Assembly (NCBI GenBank): GCA_001632425.1
Contig: KV425618.1
Span: 110,257 to 174,256 of the forward strand
DNA: 64,000 bases
Direction: 5' to 3'
From: Neolentinus lepideus HHB14362 ss-1
Lineage: Eukaryota; Basidiomycota; Agaricomycetes; Gloeophyllales; Gloeophyllaceae
Shown in pieces: positions 1 to 11,307 of the stretch. Both the position numbers and the translations under genes were made by a program. How positions within the stretch are numbered: the first letter of the stretch is position 1; each line of letters starts with the position of its first letter. The notes under the pieces are model-generated. The model saw nothing but the letters and a program-made list of their open reading frames with translations. It did no database searches and was not told where the DNA came from.

Positions 1-1616
1 TAAAGCATGAACGGATGTCCAGAATTAGACAAGACACTTGCATTGCACGATTTGGACTCTGGTCTCGGGGTCCCAAATCTCCAAGGATACCTAAGACCTT
101 GACCTTGACATCCTCAGTCAAAAGCAGCTAGTGTTAATGATAGGAGTGCTTAGCGGTAAAGAAGATGTATGCTAAGATAGGGGCATACCGATTCTATATC
201 CTTAAAATTCAAGACGAGAACAATGTCGCGATGGATCACGTCCAAACAAGTACCAATGTCCTTTCCAAGGAAGTGCACGCTCGATCCAAGACTGCGCCAA
301 TACTCTGTACAGCAGTCAGAATTCAGAATTGCTAGCATGGCAATGAATCAGACGTACGGCGTCGTCCAATCCTATTGCCGAATCAGCTCGGCCACGGCAT
401 AGCTAGCACGAGACACGAACCTAATCGACCCTTGGATGTTTGTTTCCACATCGACGCGCTGCGCTGTCGCTAGCATAATGCCGACAGTATTTGCGTCAAT
501 CTCACTACTGTCAGGTGGCTGCTGACGGGACGAAAGTAAGCGAGAAAGTGAGAAGCTTGGTGCGGATTGAGAGGCGACCGTCGGATCGACCTGTTCAAGT
601 GTCAGTTTGATCAGGGATTGAAGTGCGTCTTCGTATCCGGGCTTGACTGGTCGATTCTCTGATGTCAGGGTGCACCTGCATACCGGAGTAGAGCTGTCGT
701 ACCTGAAACGTGGATGATCGGGACTGAACTTTTGATCAAAGGTTTGATAAGCTTAAGACAGTCTTTCTTGAAAGATTTCTCGGCCTCCTTGACGGCCCGA
801 GTGTGCAGCTCTTCCTCATCCTTGACGGTTTTGTACATTTCCATCTCTTTGGCACCAACGAGGAAATCATATTGTGTGAACACAACTATCAGGGGAACTG
901 CAAGGACAGAAATATGAGAGCTTGCATCTAATTTGGACCGACTGATGGTGCCACCTTTGTCCGAAACGACTCGGAACAGCTCTTCATCCCCGTACTGGAG
1001 GACTCTCTGATTGGCATACGGGGTCGCAATGCAAAGCCTATCAAATGTCATCATCGCAATTGATTAAAAGAATGAACACCTACCATATCGCATGCAACCG
1101 ATCGGCGACGCGAGGCCTTGAACACCGGTCAACAATGAAAGTCTTCAATGTTTGCATATTCCGGTTCTCCCCGTGCTCGTAGCCTTGAGAGTCATGCAAG
1201 ACGAAGCGAAGGTTGGAGTCGGAATATATCTCATCTTCTATGGAGGTAACTCCAGGACGGTCGTGGGAGATAGTCCAGAAATCAGGAGTCAGGACTCGTT
1301 GGATAATGCGCACGATACGCACGGCTGCATCCACCCCGAACGCTTGGTTGATCAGAGAGGATTTACCCACTCCCGACTAGCCACAACAATCAGAACAACA
1401 TCACAAAAGGGGCTGTCTAATACAACCTTCCCAACTACGAGAATGCGAAACCTGACCACCACGCCGGAAGCTGATCAGACGTGTACGCTAGATGTTAAAC
1501 TAAGCGTACCTTGAGCATTCATCAAGGACACTCTGTATAGTAGGCGTCAAATCCGTCTGGTAGTCTGCCTCGTGCCCTGTTTCAGAGGGTGCGTCTAGAG
1601 TCAAAGAATCCGACAT
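1..1616 (-). CDS. P-loop GTPase of the mushroom G-domain family, 3' end cut by the window edge
   Basis: Predicted small GTPase of the MMR_HSR1-like type that is much expanded in Agaricomycetes; substrate and role unknown. My splice model has eight exons: 1616-1510, 1451-1427, 1376-1084, 1037 onward, then pieces ending at 421, 371-358, 304-189 and 127 to the edge. Splicing builds the Walker A motif GKSGVGKSS across two introns (VVGK then SGVGKSS). It is followed by a switch-like DRPGV, the G3-like HDSQG (normally DTPG) and the G4-like VVFTQYD. The C-terminal part reads RIGRRQYWRSLG, then CLDVIHRDIV, then NFKDIE, which is the usual tail of this family. One exon (371-358) is only 14 nt, but the frame and the family motif require it. 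The start is the first ATG before the P-loop. The gene continues left of base 1. Family assignment is firm; cellular function is unknown. Confidence 0.82.
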
Positions 1617-2220
1617 GCGCAGAGGGCACACAGAGTTTCTGACGTCGGGGTTGGCGCGGCAGTGGTGAGTGCAGCTCAGCAGGCAGTAAGGCAGGTGGAT
1701 GATGAACCGCTCTCCTGCTCAAGGCAGCAAAGCAGGATAGGCGGATCCGGAGCTTCCGTGGCGATATCTTCACAGCAAATCGAAGCGAAAAGAGCCGCAG
1801 TTGACGAGATACATCAGTAGAACACGCCTGTGTGGACGAGGTCCGCTAGAAATAGCACTCCAGGCGCCAATCAATCAGCCCCAAGCGCTGGACATTGTCG
1901 GAGACAAAGAATCCGCTCGGAGGATGGTATATAGAGGTTACGGGAAGTGTATTGGCGTCGACGTCGACAGAGTCACGAGCACATGAAGGTAAGCAGGTTA
2001 ATGAACCGGGCTGCTCAATCCATGGACATGGACATGAGACCGAACTTTGGTCGGATTGATAGAGTCATACAAATTTGGGAGTAGAGACTGCAGGTTTGAA
2101 GTATTGTAGTTTCTTATCACTTTTTTAGGCACACCCCAAGCTCAACTAGACTGTCAGCCTTGAAGCCCAGTGAAAATTGACATCATTACGTTCCATTTAC
2201 CTTAAGAGTGTTTCGATGCT
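1617..2220. other. Intergenic stretch, no gene seen
   Basis: About 600 bases upstream of the GTPase gene. Only short overlapping open frames without family features. No repeats or RNA gene recognised. Confidence 0.4.
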
Positions 2221-2943
2221 TTGAGACATTTGATCGGTGCCAGTCCTAACCATCAACTGCTTACCTGCAACACGGCCGGATCGACTCCGCTCCAACTCGC
2301 AGTCAGCAGCGGCTACGCTGAGATGACCCGCCTCCTTCTCGTTGCCAGCCCCATTGAAGGTTCGCACAGAAGATGGCAAGGGCCGCACAGTGCCGGAAAT
2401 TGCGTCGCAGCGAGCTATGACTACCTGGATGAGGCAGAAGATCCAGTAATGGCATGTTTTATATCAGATCTCAACCCCTACAGCATGATCCTAAGACCAC
2501 CCAGCGCCTGCCAATACGGACTTGGCCCATGTCGAGTAGGTGGTCCCGAAATTGCGGAGAGTCGTGGACGGCTGCTCGAAAGGGGGCAGTTGTCGAAGTC
2601 GACGGAGCTAGCAACAGAGCTGCTTACATTCACTGAGAGGATCGCGAGGTTGCGCGAGGTTGCGCTTGGGAGCACTGTGGAAGAGCGAGTGATCACGAGC
2701 GATCATATAGCCACACTGAAAGTCGGGCAAAAAGCCATCTCGGCACGACATGGTCCGTGTCAGCTCGTGTGGCTTGGGGATGTGCAAGTCGCGGTACAGT
2801 ACAGACTCCCGCGTCTGACGGTACAACATGAGAAGACGAAGAAGAGGGGCGACGATGAGCTGAAGACAGAAATGATTGGTGGAAAGTGTGCTGTCGAGGG
2901 CTTGGCGGGGTCTAGTACTTATCCGTTTGAGGCGCCATTGTAA
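2221..2943 (+). CDS. ORF with one ankyrin-repeat-like unit, possible 3' part of a gene
   Basis: A 240-codon open frame. Its N-terminal part reads like an ankyrin unit: TAGSTPLQLAVSSGYAEMTR followed by LLL, against the consensus G-TPLHLA-GH-E-V-LL. The frame stays open a little upstream (CFDALRHLIGASPNHQ), so the true start may lie in an earlier exon; a possible acceptor sits near 2210. The remainder is low in recognisable features, apart from a helix-like stretch (TELATELLTFTERIARL). It converges on RSA3 on the other strand, 43 bp away. No usual partner domain is visible. It may be a decayed or incompletely modelled ankyrin gene. Confidence 0.35.
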   Translation: MRHLIGASPNHQLLTCNTAGSTPLQLAVSSGYAEMTRLLLVASPIEGSHRRWQGPHSAGNCVAASYDYLDEAEDPVMACFISDLNPYSMILRPPSACQYGLGPCRVGGPEIAESRGRLLERGQLSKSTELATELLTFTERIARLREVALGSTVEERVITSDHIATLKVGQKAISARHGPCQLVWLGDVQVAVQYRLPRLTVQHEKTKKRGDDELKTEMIGGKCAVEGLAGSSTYPFEAPL

Positions 2944-2986
2944 GGTTGAGAATCGTTCCACCGGTACGACACGGAATAGGAGTACA

Positions 2987-3652
2987 CTAAGGAATAGATT
3001 TTGGCTGGTCCAGCACGACCTCCATCTCATTGATGCGATCCTTGTCCGGAGACGAACTAAAGACGTCCGTCCCCGCTGCCAAGGATTCAATTAACAGCCC
3101 TAGACGCGAACTGGTCATATTAGGCTCCTGAAAGTATGATATATCATCCGAAAGCCAAAATATGAATGCGACGGAAACGTTTACCTTGCGAATGACATCA
3201 AGATCGTCTTTGAAGCCGTCCGCGATGGACGACATCCAGAACTTTCTAAACTTTTCTTTCAGGGCCTGCTCGTCCGACGACTCTTGTCCTGGGACTCCGC
3301 TCGTAGGTGGGAAAGGAGGTATCGTCGCCGGAGGTGGAGATACAGACAGTGATCTCTGCCGTGGAGGTGCTTTTTGACTAGAATTCGCCTTGGGTGCATC
3401 AGCCTCGCGCACACCCGCTTCTACGCGTGGCTGCTCAGCCTCAGATTCAGACTCTGAATCAGAACTTGACGAGGATTCATCCGACTCGTCCGATACCGGT
3501 TTCTCCTTCTCGGTAGTTTGGACTTTCGTAGCGACCTGAGGAGTACTGGACTCGTCCGAGGACGACTCGGAAGAGGATTCGGACGAAGACGCCGCCCGCC
3601 GCTTTCGTTTCCTGTTGCGCTTCCTCTGCTGGACCGGTTTTGCTGGAGGCAT
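2987..3652 (-). CDS. RSA3: Ribosome assembly protein 3 (Rsa3-like)
   Basis: Likely nucleolar factor acting in early 60S ribosomal subunit assembly, as known for yeast Rsa3. Two exons, 3652-3185 and 3127-2987, are separated by a 57-nt intron whose removal joins DVIRK to EPNMTSSRLG. The N-terminal half is basic, then Ser/Glu/Asp-rich (many SSSES and SESESE runs), typical of nucleolar proteins. The C-terminal half carries the family signature: KFRKFWMSSIADGFKDDLD, then EPNMTSSRLGLLIESLAAG. Spliced length is about 202 residues, close to the family range. The start is the first Met before a basic PPAKPVQQRKRNRKRKRR stretch. Identity is well supported by the C-terminal motif. Confidence 0.85.
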   Translation of the reverse strand: MPPAKPVQQRKRNRKRKRRAASSSESSSESSSDESSTPQVATKVQTTEKEKPVSDESDESSSSSDSESESEAEQPRVEAGVREADAPKANSSQKAPPRQRSLSVSPPPATIPPFPPTSGVPGQESSDEQALKEKFRKFWMSSIADGFKDDLDVIRKVNVSVAFIFWLSDDISYFQEPNMTSSRLGLLIESLAAGTDVFSSSPDKDRINEMEVVLDQPKSIP

Positions 3653-4604
3653 TTGTTCGAAGCTTGAAAGAAATTACTTCGAGGAAGAAAGTCAGTGGAT
3701 TGAGGGATTTCCCTTATCGGGGCATGACCGCTTCCCACGGCCCCTTCGTGTGGCATCGTGCGGCATCCTCCACATCGCGCAACGTCGTCGCAATCCAGGA
3801 ACCAATAGTCGATTAATTACTGCAAATACCTACTCCCCACACGATTCAAATTATACTATTCTACTATACCGTATGGCGTATTCCTTAAGCTTTTGCCCCG
3901 TACCCATAGACATGTACAGATACGAGTAGCCTGAATCCAAAATGCAATGTCCGAGTCAACGTCCGTCAAGCAAGAAACAACGAATGTCCACGGCGCGATT
4001 ATTATCCCCATCCGACGAGGAGGGCGGGGTCTACGATATTACTGATGAAACGAGCCAAACGAATGTTGTACCTCCGTAGTGGGGCGGGGGTATGCTGTAC
4101 GCGGCGGCTAGTATGGGATGCGATGCAATGCGGGTTATGTACAAGAGGTGAAGCGGGGGCGGGCACCGGCCGGTACAGCAAGCGGGCTGAAGAAGTACAC
4201 AGAACGAAAGCAGCGAGTCCAGTCTTGAGGAGGATGCGAAAGCAGATGCGACGAGAGAATTATAGGCTTGAGTCATGATGAGGCGGATGCTTTTGATACA
4301 GTGCGAGCAGGCTAGGATACACACGAGTCGATGCGACGAGAAAGAGGAGAGACGTGACGTTGATGCGGAGAGTGAGCGAGAGGAAACGAACAGGAGAGAG
4401 CGAGCGCGCGATCCGATGAAAAGAACCACCTTGACAGATAGAATACTTTCTTCCTGGATGGATCTGGATCCGGGAGCGTGATAAGGCGAGGCGTAGGGTA
4501 CTTGGACAGACTGATAGCGGGTGTCCCGGCGAAAGAAAACCATGCGAATGAACTCTTGAAAGTCGTCCCGGTCGTGAAAGACCTCCCCGCCGCCCCCCGG
4601 TCGC
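3653..4604. other. Intergenic stretch, purine-biased
   Basis: About 950 bases between RSA3 and the next minus-strand gene. The + strand is G/A-rich between about 4200 and 4420, which creates long but featureless open frames on both strands. No gene, RNA or repeat with support. Confidence 0.4.
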
Positions 4605-5718
4605 TCAGCGCCTCTCCAGCGCGTTCTCCTTCCCCCGCACTCGCCTGTCACTCCTGTTCTGCATCGCGTTTGGACTCTGCGGGATCACGATGCTTAGCGG
4701 CTTCCTCTCCTTCCTCTCCTTCGCAGGGAGAGTTTCCAACGGCGGAGTAGGTGGCGGGCTCGGCAAAGACGCCGACGCCGGTAAGAAGACCTCGTAAGAG
4801 CCAGGTACTCTCTCCTCAACATCAATCTCGACCTCGCGCGCACTCGCAACCTCGACCTCGGGAACCTCAAGCCTAAATCCGAACTGGCAGACCATGTCCG
4901 GACTCGCAGGCGGCGTGGGCAACCCGCCCCGACCGATGTCAGCGTCCTTCTTCGTCTCGACGACAGCAGAACCGATGTCCACAGTCACCCCGCCCTCGAA
5001 CCTCGGCTGCCTGGAGGGTATGGGCCCCGTCGCGATGATCGGGCGCCCGCCGTAGAAGCTGTCGCTCCGTGCCCTGCCCATCCTGCCCGCGGGCCGTGTG
5101 CGCACCCGGTTGGCGGTCCCTACTTGACATTGAGCCCGTGGTTCAGTGGGAGAAGGGGAGCGGGACTGACAGGGTGACGGGGAGCCGGGCCTCGGCCGCG
5201 GTACCCACGGAACCCAGGATAACTTCGTCGGATCAAGGACCGTTGGCGGTTGTGGGCGCGCCCTTGGCACTTTTGCGGGGATTGAAGGGATTGTGAATGG
5301 CTGCGATGTTCCGGACGGGGAAGTGATGATTATTGTAGGAATTGGGATGGATGGTGAGCGGGAACGGGAAGAGTTGGATGACGTGGTATAAGGATATGTA
5401 CAAGGGAATGACTAAAAAAACCAAGGATGGTTAGACGAGTTATTGCAAGGCATGCGAAGAACGTACGGGTTGATGATGACTTTGATCAGAAAAGCGGGGA
5501 AGGGAATTTTGTTTCCCGGCAGAAACCTGTACAGTCTCGTCAGGCGTGATCAAACATGATCAAGAACGGGAAACCAGTACCTCCTCGTCCGTATCGACTC
5601 GGGCATAGCTCCACGAGGTCCACCCGTCGTAGAGAACATACCCCACCGCTGCGCAGACAAGCAAGAGCAGGAAGACCAGACCAAACACGAGGATATCGAC
5701 TGGTGTTCCAAAAGCCAT
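4605..5718 (-). CDS. Single-pass membrane protein with Pro/Ser-rich tail and KEN motif
   Basis: No known family recognised. Three exons (5718-5581, 5526-5467, 5411-4605) give 334 residues, and all three have lengths divisible by three. Residues about 8-30 form one strongly hydrophobic helix (DILVFGLVFLLLLVCAAVGY), followed by YDGWTSW and an acidic RVDTDEE. The rest is a long disordered Ser/Pro/Thr-rich region with GGLPTPPASP and PPPTPPLE, then a basic end containing RGKENALERR. The N-terminal helix without a cleavage site suggests a signal anchor. The start at 5718 places the helix at the N-terminus; an upstream in-frame Met (about 6066) exists but would add a featureless leader. The KEN triplet could be an APC/C degron, by inference only. 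Confidence 0.6.
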
Positions 5719-8445
5719 GACAATGTCCGAGTCAGCGAGAAAGTCGTGCAGCAAGGAGACTGGGAGAAGATGAGACTGAATGTGCTTGAACGAAGGAGGG
5801 CTGGCTAGTGACTGCTGCCGTGACCTTGGCCTCGAGGCCGCTGTGGAATGAAGCAGACGGAGAAACCGAGCACAGTTGCCCTGCGAAGTTCTTAACAGTC
5901 CTCCCAGGCTGGCTGACACCCTCTCCGCTGCTGAGACAAGCGGCGAGCGATGTGCGCGCCAACTGGCTCCTGTGCTGGCGGCTGACCGGGGCACTCCGGC
6001 GACAGGCGACGGCGGCGACAGTCTAGATAACAAGTCGATCATGAAATGATTCGTGCTCGTCGACATTGTGAGCTTGGATGTTGTCGACGACGTTCGTAAC
6101 GGTAGTCGTGGTTGTTCCAGACAACGGAAAGAGGAGAGAGGACACTAGAGGACGGTGAGAGCCGAGGCTGTCAGGGCCAAACACAACGGGACGCGAGGGG
6201 GGTTCCACGGAGCTTCTACTGAGCAACGTAATTCCCGGGCCCGCTCCAGCCTTCCTTTCACCTTCGCGGAGTACAACTTATACAGCCGAGCCTAGAGCGT
6301 GGAAGCAAAGGATACTCTTGTCCTCAAATAGAGAATTACTTTGTATACTACACCTTGTATTTGCGTATGGATGGACTTTCGTACTGAAACGGCGCAGTTT
6401 TCATCGGACATCGAGAATTTTGCACGGCGTAGTCTATCAGGCAGATCATACTCGCCTGGTGATGCGTATCACACTGACATACTCGCATCGACCTGGGTCA
6501 TCCTTACCTGAGGGGCGGCCGCACCCGCAACATGAATGGTTGTCCTCCCAACAATCCACCGCTATCAAGCACGTCACCGGGTGATCCATCTCAGCCCGCT
6601 CTAAGAATAATGGCGCAGCAGGGGCAGTGTATGTGCATATCCAAGAAAGGATACATACAAGCATGTTGGTCGCATCTGGACATCGGTGCAGATGTCGACG
6701 TACCATGTCCAACATACTACAAAAGTGCCCCATTGCTTAGGAACTCGGGGGCGATGGCGAATGAAGCTTGACAGACACTAACACGTTGTCCGAGTTCCAG
6801 GGAGCGCAGCCTGCCCGGATTGGGTTTCCCAAAGTCCGCCGCTCCTGCTATGCCATACAGATATTTGTAGTTAGTGGTAGTCCTTGATACTAGAGAGGAA
6901 ACAGATATCTTAGCCAAGACGGATCGGCGTCTTTCACCGGGTCGACGGATGCCTCTGTGCAGGTGAAACGAAACACGCTGCCAGAAAGAACAAAAGACTA
7001 TCGAGATCATGAGGGGAACGTACTACTATGAAACGGTGGTCATGTAAAGCCCCATCACAATTAGGACTGGTTACAAATGTCATGGTTGTCAGAATAAAGA
7101 AACGTCGGCTTTGGTGGAAGCGGAATGAAACGCACCGTCGATGGTGAGGTCTGTTGCCAACAAACATAGCACCGGCAAACAGACAAACCCATTGGATCAG
7201 CGGAGTCTTTTCTAGCTGAAAAGGTCGACGATCTACAAATGCACGCGTAAGATTTCACTTTTCCAGTCAACGGTCTACTTCAATAATCTCGCAGCGCGTC
7301 CCCTCCGTCGGCAATACAAGATACGTATCTAGGAAGCGGCAGGCCAGCTTACAGTAAGACGCGCATTCAAGAAGTTCCAATATTTTTCCTTTGGCCTTTC
7401 ACTTGACGGGCACATATCGACAGCAAGACGAGACTAGCATAGATGTGTATTCCTTGAAACAAGAGGAACACGACAGCGTAAATGCAACGAAAACCTGAGA
7501 GACATGGTGAAACGATCGTCGATAGACGCGTCGTCGAGCCCTGTCGAGCCACAAATTAGCACCACGTGCCTCTATCCGCTTCGCTCGGTAATACCTTTCC
7601 TGTGGCTGATAGCTCCTCTTCTTCAGTCTGATATACAATGAGCCAACAGCATCGTATATTGGACCACGTTGTCCAGATTTAAAATCAAGGGGCGGCCGTT
7701 CTGTTCATAATAATGATCCTACACATGAAACTCTTGTCTGCTGTTTCAAGTACCAGCCAGTGAGCACAAATGGAGAAGTAATCGTTATACCCATGTAAAG
7801 ATTCGTGATGACATTGCAGCTAACGACAAAACGACGGAGAAGTTGAGACTTCTCCAACCACGCTGCTGCTCGGCGGCATACCAAAAAGGGTTGCTCCCAC
7901 TGACCCCACAATACCCCAACTCAGCGCTCGGCTGCCCTGCCCCGAGCGTCTCTGCTTGAGTTTTCAGAGTTATGTCGGTTTGCAGCCTGCTGACACAGGG
8001 CGTTAACAGACACGAAGTAGGATGGTGCCCGGTGGCGCGGTGTGGTACTCAAATGGGTTGCCCTCGTATGATATATCGGTAACTCCACGCGCAGGAATCT
8101 GAAGTTCTCTATCGGTTTGTCGTTAGCTCCAGGGGTCTCGGAATATCACCTCCCCTTTTAGGTTCGGTCCCTGCGAATGGGTAGCTCAGGTGCAGACGCA
8201 CCGACTATCTTCTTCTCATTCCCCGGGCGAGTACGCAAATACTCGTGTCGCGGATTGGTGACTCACCTTGTCACCGTCAAACTTTTGTGAAATCATGTAG
8301 CCATATCCGTCGGGGAAGCACTCCACCGTACAGAAATAATTGCAATATTATTCAGCAGAAGTGGCGGGATGTGAACATACTGAAATGGTACATCGGAATG
8401 TTGTTGATACGACGGCGTCATCTTCAGCTCCAACGCCGTGCTGAA
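5719..8445. other. Long stretch without a supported gene
   Basis: About 2.7 kb with only short open frames (up to about 110 codons) on both strands. None shows family motifs, consistent splice signals or biased codon use. A minus-strand frame around 6720-7010 has possible introns but no recognisable product. No tRNA-like cloverleaf or repeat noticed. Confidence 0.35.
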
Positions 8446-9722
8446 ATGGCCGATCAGAAGGCGCTGTACCTCCAGGAGAAGCAAAGGTCATTGGTCATAG
8501 GCGGCAAGGACATACCCGTCCCAGGCCCAGGAGATTTGCTGGTGAAGGTCTCTTCTGCTGCGCTCAATCCGGTTGATTGAAAAATACAGAAATATGGCGT
8601 TCTTGTTGACTCGTATCCTGTCATCCTCGGAGGCGATATCGGGGGGATAGTAGAAGAGGTAGGAGAAGGCGTCATTGCTTTTGTCAAAGACGACAGGATT
8701 TGCGCACCGATCTCACCGCCAAGCAGCTTGATGCATTGACGAGGTTTTGTGTTAGCATTACGGAAGCTTGGTTCGATAACAGGCATAGTGGCTTCCAGCA
8801 GTATGCAATCGCAATAGCTGAGATCTCTGCGAAGGTATACATACTCGGTGACCTTAGTGCGCGCGAATTTCACGCTGACAGCTACTCCTGAGCTAGGTAC
8901 CCGACCATGTATCCCTTGAGGAAGCTGTATCCGTCCCTCTCGCGTTTGTTACTGCTGCGTTTGGGCTGTACGGAACTGGTGGCCAGGGGGAAGTGTCAAG
9001 AACACGTCTAATCGCTCCATGGCAAGGAGGTGTCGGTAAATATACTGACAAGGCCATCGTTGTCCTAAGAGGGGCTTCTTCTGTTGGCCAATATGGTGAA
9101 GCGTCTATGCGGGTAAGCGAGTTTCAACGCTGACGTCTTTGTGGTAGTCATACAGCTCGCGAAATTATCTGGGTTGTCATCGATCATCGCCACCGCGTCT
9201 ATCCACAACGAGCCATTGCTCAAATCACTCGGAGCGACGCATGTGATCGACCGTCGGCTACCGTTTGAACAGCTTCAGACTTGTGTGGCATCTCTTCTAC
9301 CGTCGAAGCTAGAGTATGTATACGACGCGATTAGTCTTCCCGAGACGCAGCAGATTGGATACGACCTACTTTCTCCCGGAGGATATATCATGATCGTTTT
9401 GGATCAGTCCATGGACGTAGACGAGAGCTCGGGCAAGAGTATCGTCCGTATTTTTGGCACCGCGCATGATATCGATCAGAGGGAGGACGCGAAGGCTGTG
9501 TTTTCTCACTTAACCCAGCTACTTGATAGCAAGGCCATCAAGGTTGGTAGATACCTTTTTGATCGTTCGTCTGTTGTGACACACTTCATGAAGCCGAACC
9601 GCATCGAAGTCCTACCGAATGGTCTAGCCGGGATCGCTGGGGGCTTGAAAAGGCTGGAGAACGATGCCGTGAGCGGGCTGAAGTTAATTGCTCGTCCGCA
9701 AGACATGTATCGTCCAGAATAG
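8446..9722 (+). pseudogene. Zinc-type alcohol dehydrogenase-like (enoyl reductase) gene with a stop codon at a conserved Trp
   Basis: Medium-chain dehydrogenase/reductase of the fungal trans-enoyl-reductase/ToxD-like type, NAD(P)H-dependent. The N-terminal exon (ATG 8446) reads VPGPGDLLVKVSSAALNPVD, then TGA at 8578-8580 where the family has Trp (NPVDWK), then KIQKYG and GGDIGGIVEEVGEG in the same frame. Later exons give SGFQQYAIA, VPDHVSLEEAVSVPLAF and the cofactor-binding GASSVGQYVIQLAKLSG across an intron ending at about 9148. The end is RPQDMYRPE. A second fault is the missing GT donor expected near 8702, before the SGFQQY exon. Other introns (about 8836-8898, 9092-9147) are canonical. 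Most of the protein is still readable, so the decay is recent or the TGA is an assembly error. The target pathway is unknown. Confidence 0.75.
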
Positions 9723-9902
9723 TTAAGATGTGGGTATAACAACAAGCGAAAGAACTGTAAGTTCTTCCATCCCTCAGTGTAGTAGAGTGAAGTGGAGACG
9801 GATACTCGTTCGATGAACAGTCATCTCTTGGATTCGAACAAGGGTCAATACCGCGACGAGACTGCCACTGACAGTCCAGCCAGGTCTGACTGTCTTCCCT
9901 TA

Positions 9903-10994
9903 GGGCCTGTTCGGAAAACCCCATGGGCTTGGGGTGGGGTTGCCCTTTAAGGGAATTTGTGGCGTTTCGGGCACATCGTCGCAGCCCGAGCCCAAGCCAG
10001 CCCAGCTCCGCGTTCGGTGATGCACCGGGTTGGGCTTGCATAAGTCACAGCCGTGACAACCACACTCAGCATGACTTCCGTCGTGTGCTAGTGCATGGCT
10101 CATATATANNNNNNNNNNNNNNNNNNNNNNNNNNNNNNNNNNNNNNNNNNNNNNNNNNNNNNNNNNNNNNNNNNNNNNNNNNNNNNNNNNNNNNNNNNNN
10201 NNNNNNNNNNNNNNNNNNNNNNNNNNNNNNNNNNNNNNNNNNNNNNNNNNNNNNNNNNNNNNNNNNNNNNNNNNNNNNNNNNNNNNNNNNNNNNNNNNNN
10301 NNNNNNNNNNNNNNNNNNNNNNNNNNNNNNNNNNNNNNNNNNNNNNNNNNNNNNNNNNNNNNNNNNNNNNNNNNNNNNNNNNNNNNNNNNNNNNNNNNNN
10401 NNNNNNNNNNNNNNNNNNNNNNNNNNNNNNNNNNNNNNNNNNNNNNNNNNNNNNNNNNNNNNNNNNNNNNNNNNNNNNNNNNNNNNNNNNNNNNNNNNNN
10501 NNNNNNNNNNNNNNNNNNNNNNNNNNNNNNNNNNNNNNNNNNNNNNNNNNNNNNNNNNNNNNNNNNNNNNNNNNNNNNNNNNNNNNNNNNNNNNNNNNNN
10601 NNNNNNNNNNNNNNNNNNNNNNNNNNNNNNNNNNNNNNNNNNNNNNNNNNNNNNNNNNNNNNNNNNNNNNNNNNNNNNNNNNNNNNNNNNNNNNNNNNNN
10701 NNNNNNNNNNNNNNNNNNNNNNNNNNNNNNNNNNNNNNNNNNNNNNNNNNNNNNNNNNNNNNNNNNNNNNNNNNNNNNNNNNNNNNNNNNNNNNNNNNNN
10801 NNNNNNNNNNNNNNNNNNNNNNNNNNNNNNNNNATAGGACTGTATTTGTAGTGCTGAAGAGCAAATTTACTAGATGTGACAGGATGTGACTACTTGTGAG
10901 AATCTTGCGCCACCGGGTCTCGCGCGACTGCTGGGGAGGGCTTGTTTGGCAAGCCCAGCCCAGCCCAACCCAACCCGCGTTGCCGAACAGGCCC
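9903..10994. mobile_element. TTA-flanked inverted-repeat DNA transposon (PIF/Harbinger-like), interior unsequenced
   Basis: The left end reads GGGCCTGTTCGG (9903-9914) and the right end is its exact complement, ending at 10994. Both ends are flanked by TTA (9900-9902 and 10995-10997), a 3-bp target duplication of the TWA type known for PIF/Harbinger elements and their MITEs. Inside the 12-bp repeats both arms are rich in CCCAGCCC/GGGTTGGG words. The middle is an assembly gap, so autonomy cannot be judged. Confidence 0.7.
10109..10833. other. Assembly gap (725 N)
   Basis: Run of N inside the TTA-flanked element. The gap size may be an estimate. Open frames that cross it are artefacts. Confidence 0.99.
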
Positions 10995-11307
10995 TTACAT
11001 TTTCCGGTCATCTTGCTGTGCAGATTGTGTAGCTGCCTCGATCCGAAACTTAGAATCAACGTGTGCCTTTTGTTTTTCGGTAACCTGAACGGTGCATTCG
11101 GTCAAAACGGTTCCGGGCCGCTACTTACGAGTGGCATGGTTGACTGCTTCAATGCCTTATTTCGGTCCAAGTATGCCATCTACGGTGCAAGATAGGAACA
11201 AGACCACATTGTACGATCGGCCTACGACGACATTCGCTTCCGTCTGCTCCGCATCATTTCTGCAGCAGTGATTCACGCAGAAGGCCGTTCGTATGGTTCA
11301 AGAGGAA

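Noticed and set aside
2608..3090. 160-codon minus-strand frame overlapping the end of RSA3
   Set aside because: Lies in a different frame from the RSA3 exon and shows no family features.
4031..4651. 206-codon minus-strand frame
   Set aside because: Arises from purine-biased sequence, low complexity, no start context or motif.
8540..8584. Treating the TGA-containing segment as a 45-nt intron to rescue the dehydrogenase
   Set aside because: It would remove the conserved SSAALNPVD motif, so the segment is exon, not intron.
9923..11059. Long open frames of 264 to 319 codons crossing the gap
   Set aside because: Almost entirely made of N; artefacts of translating the assembly gap.
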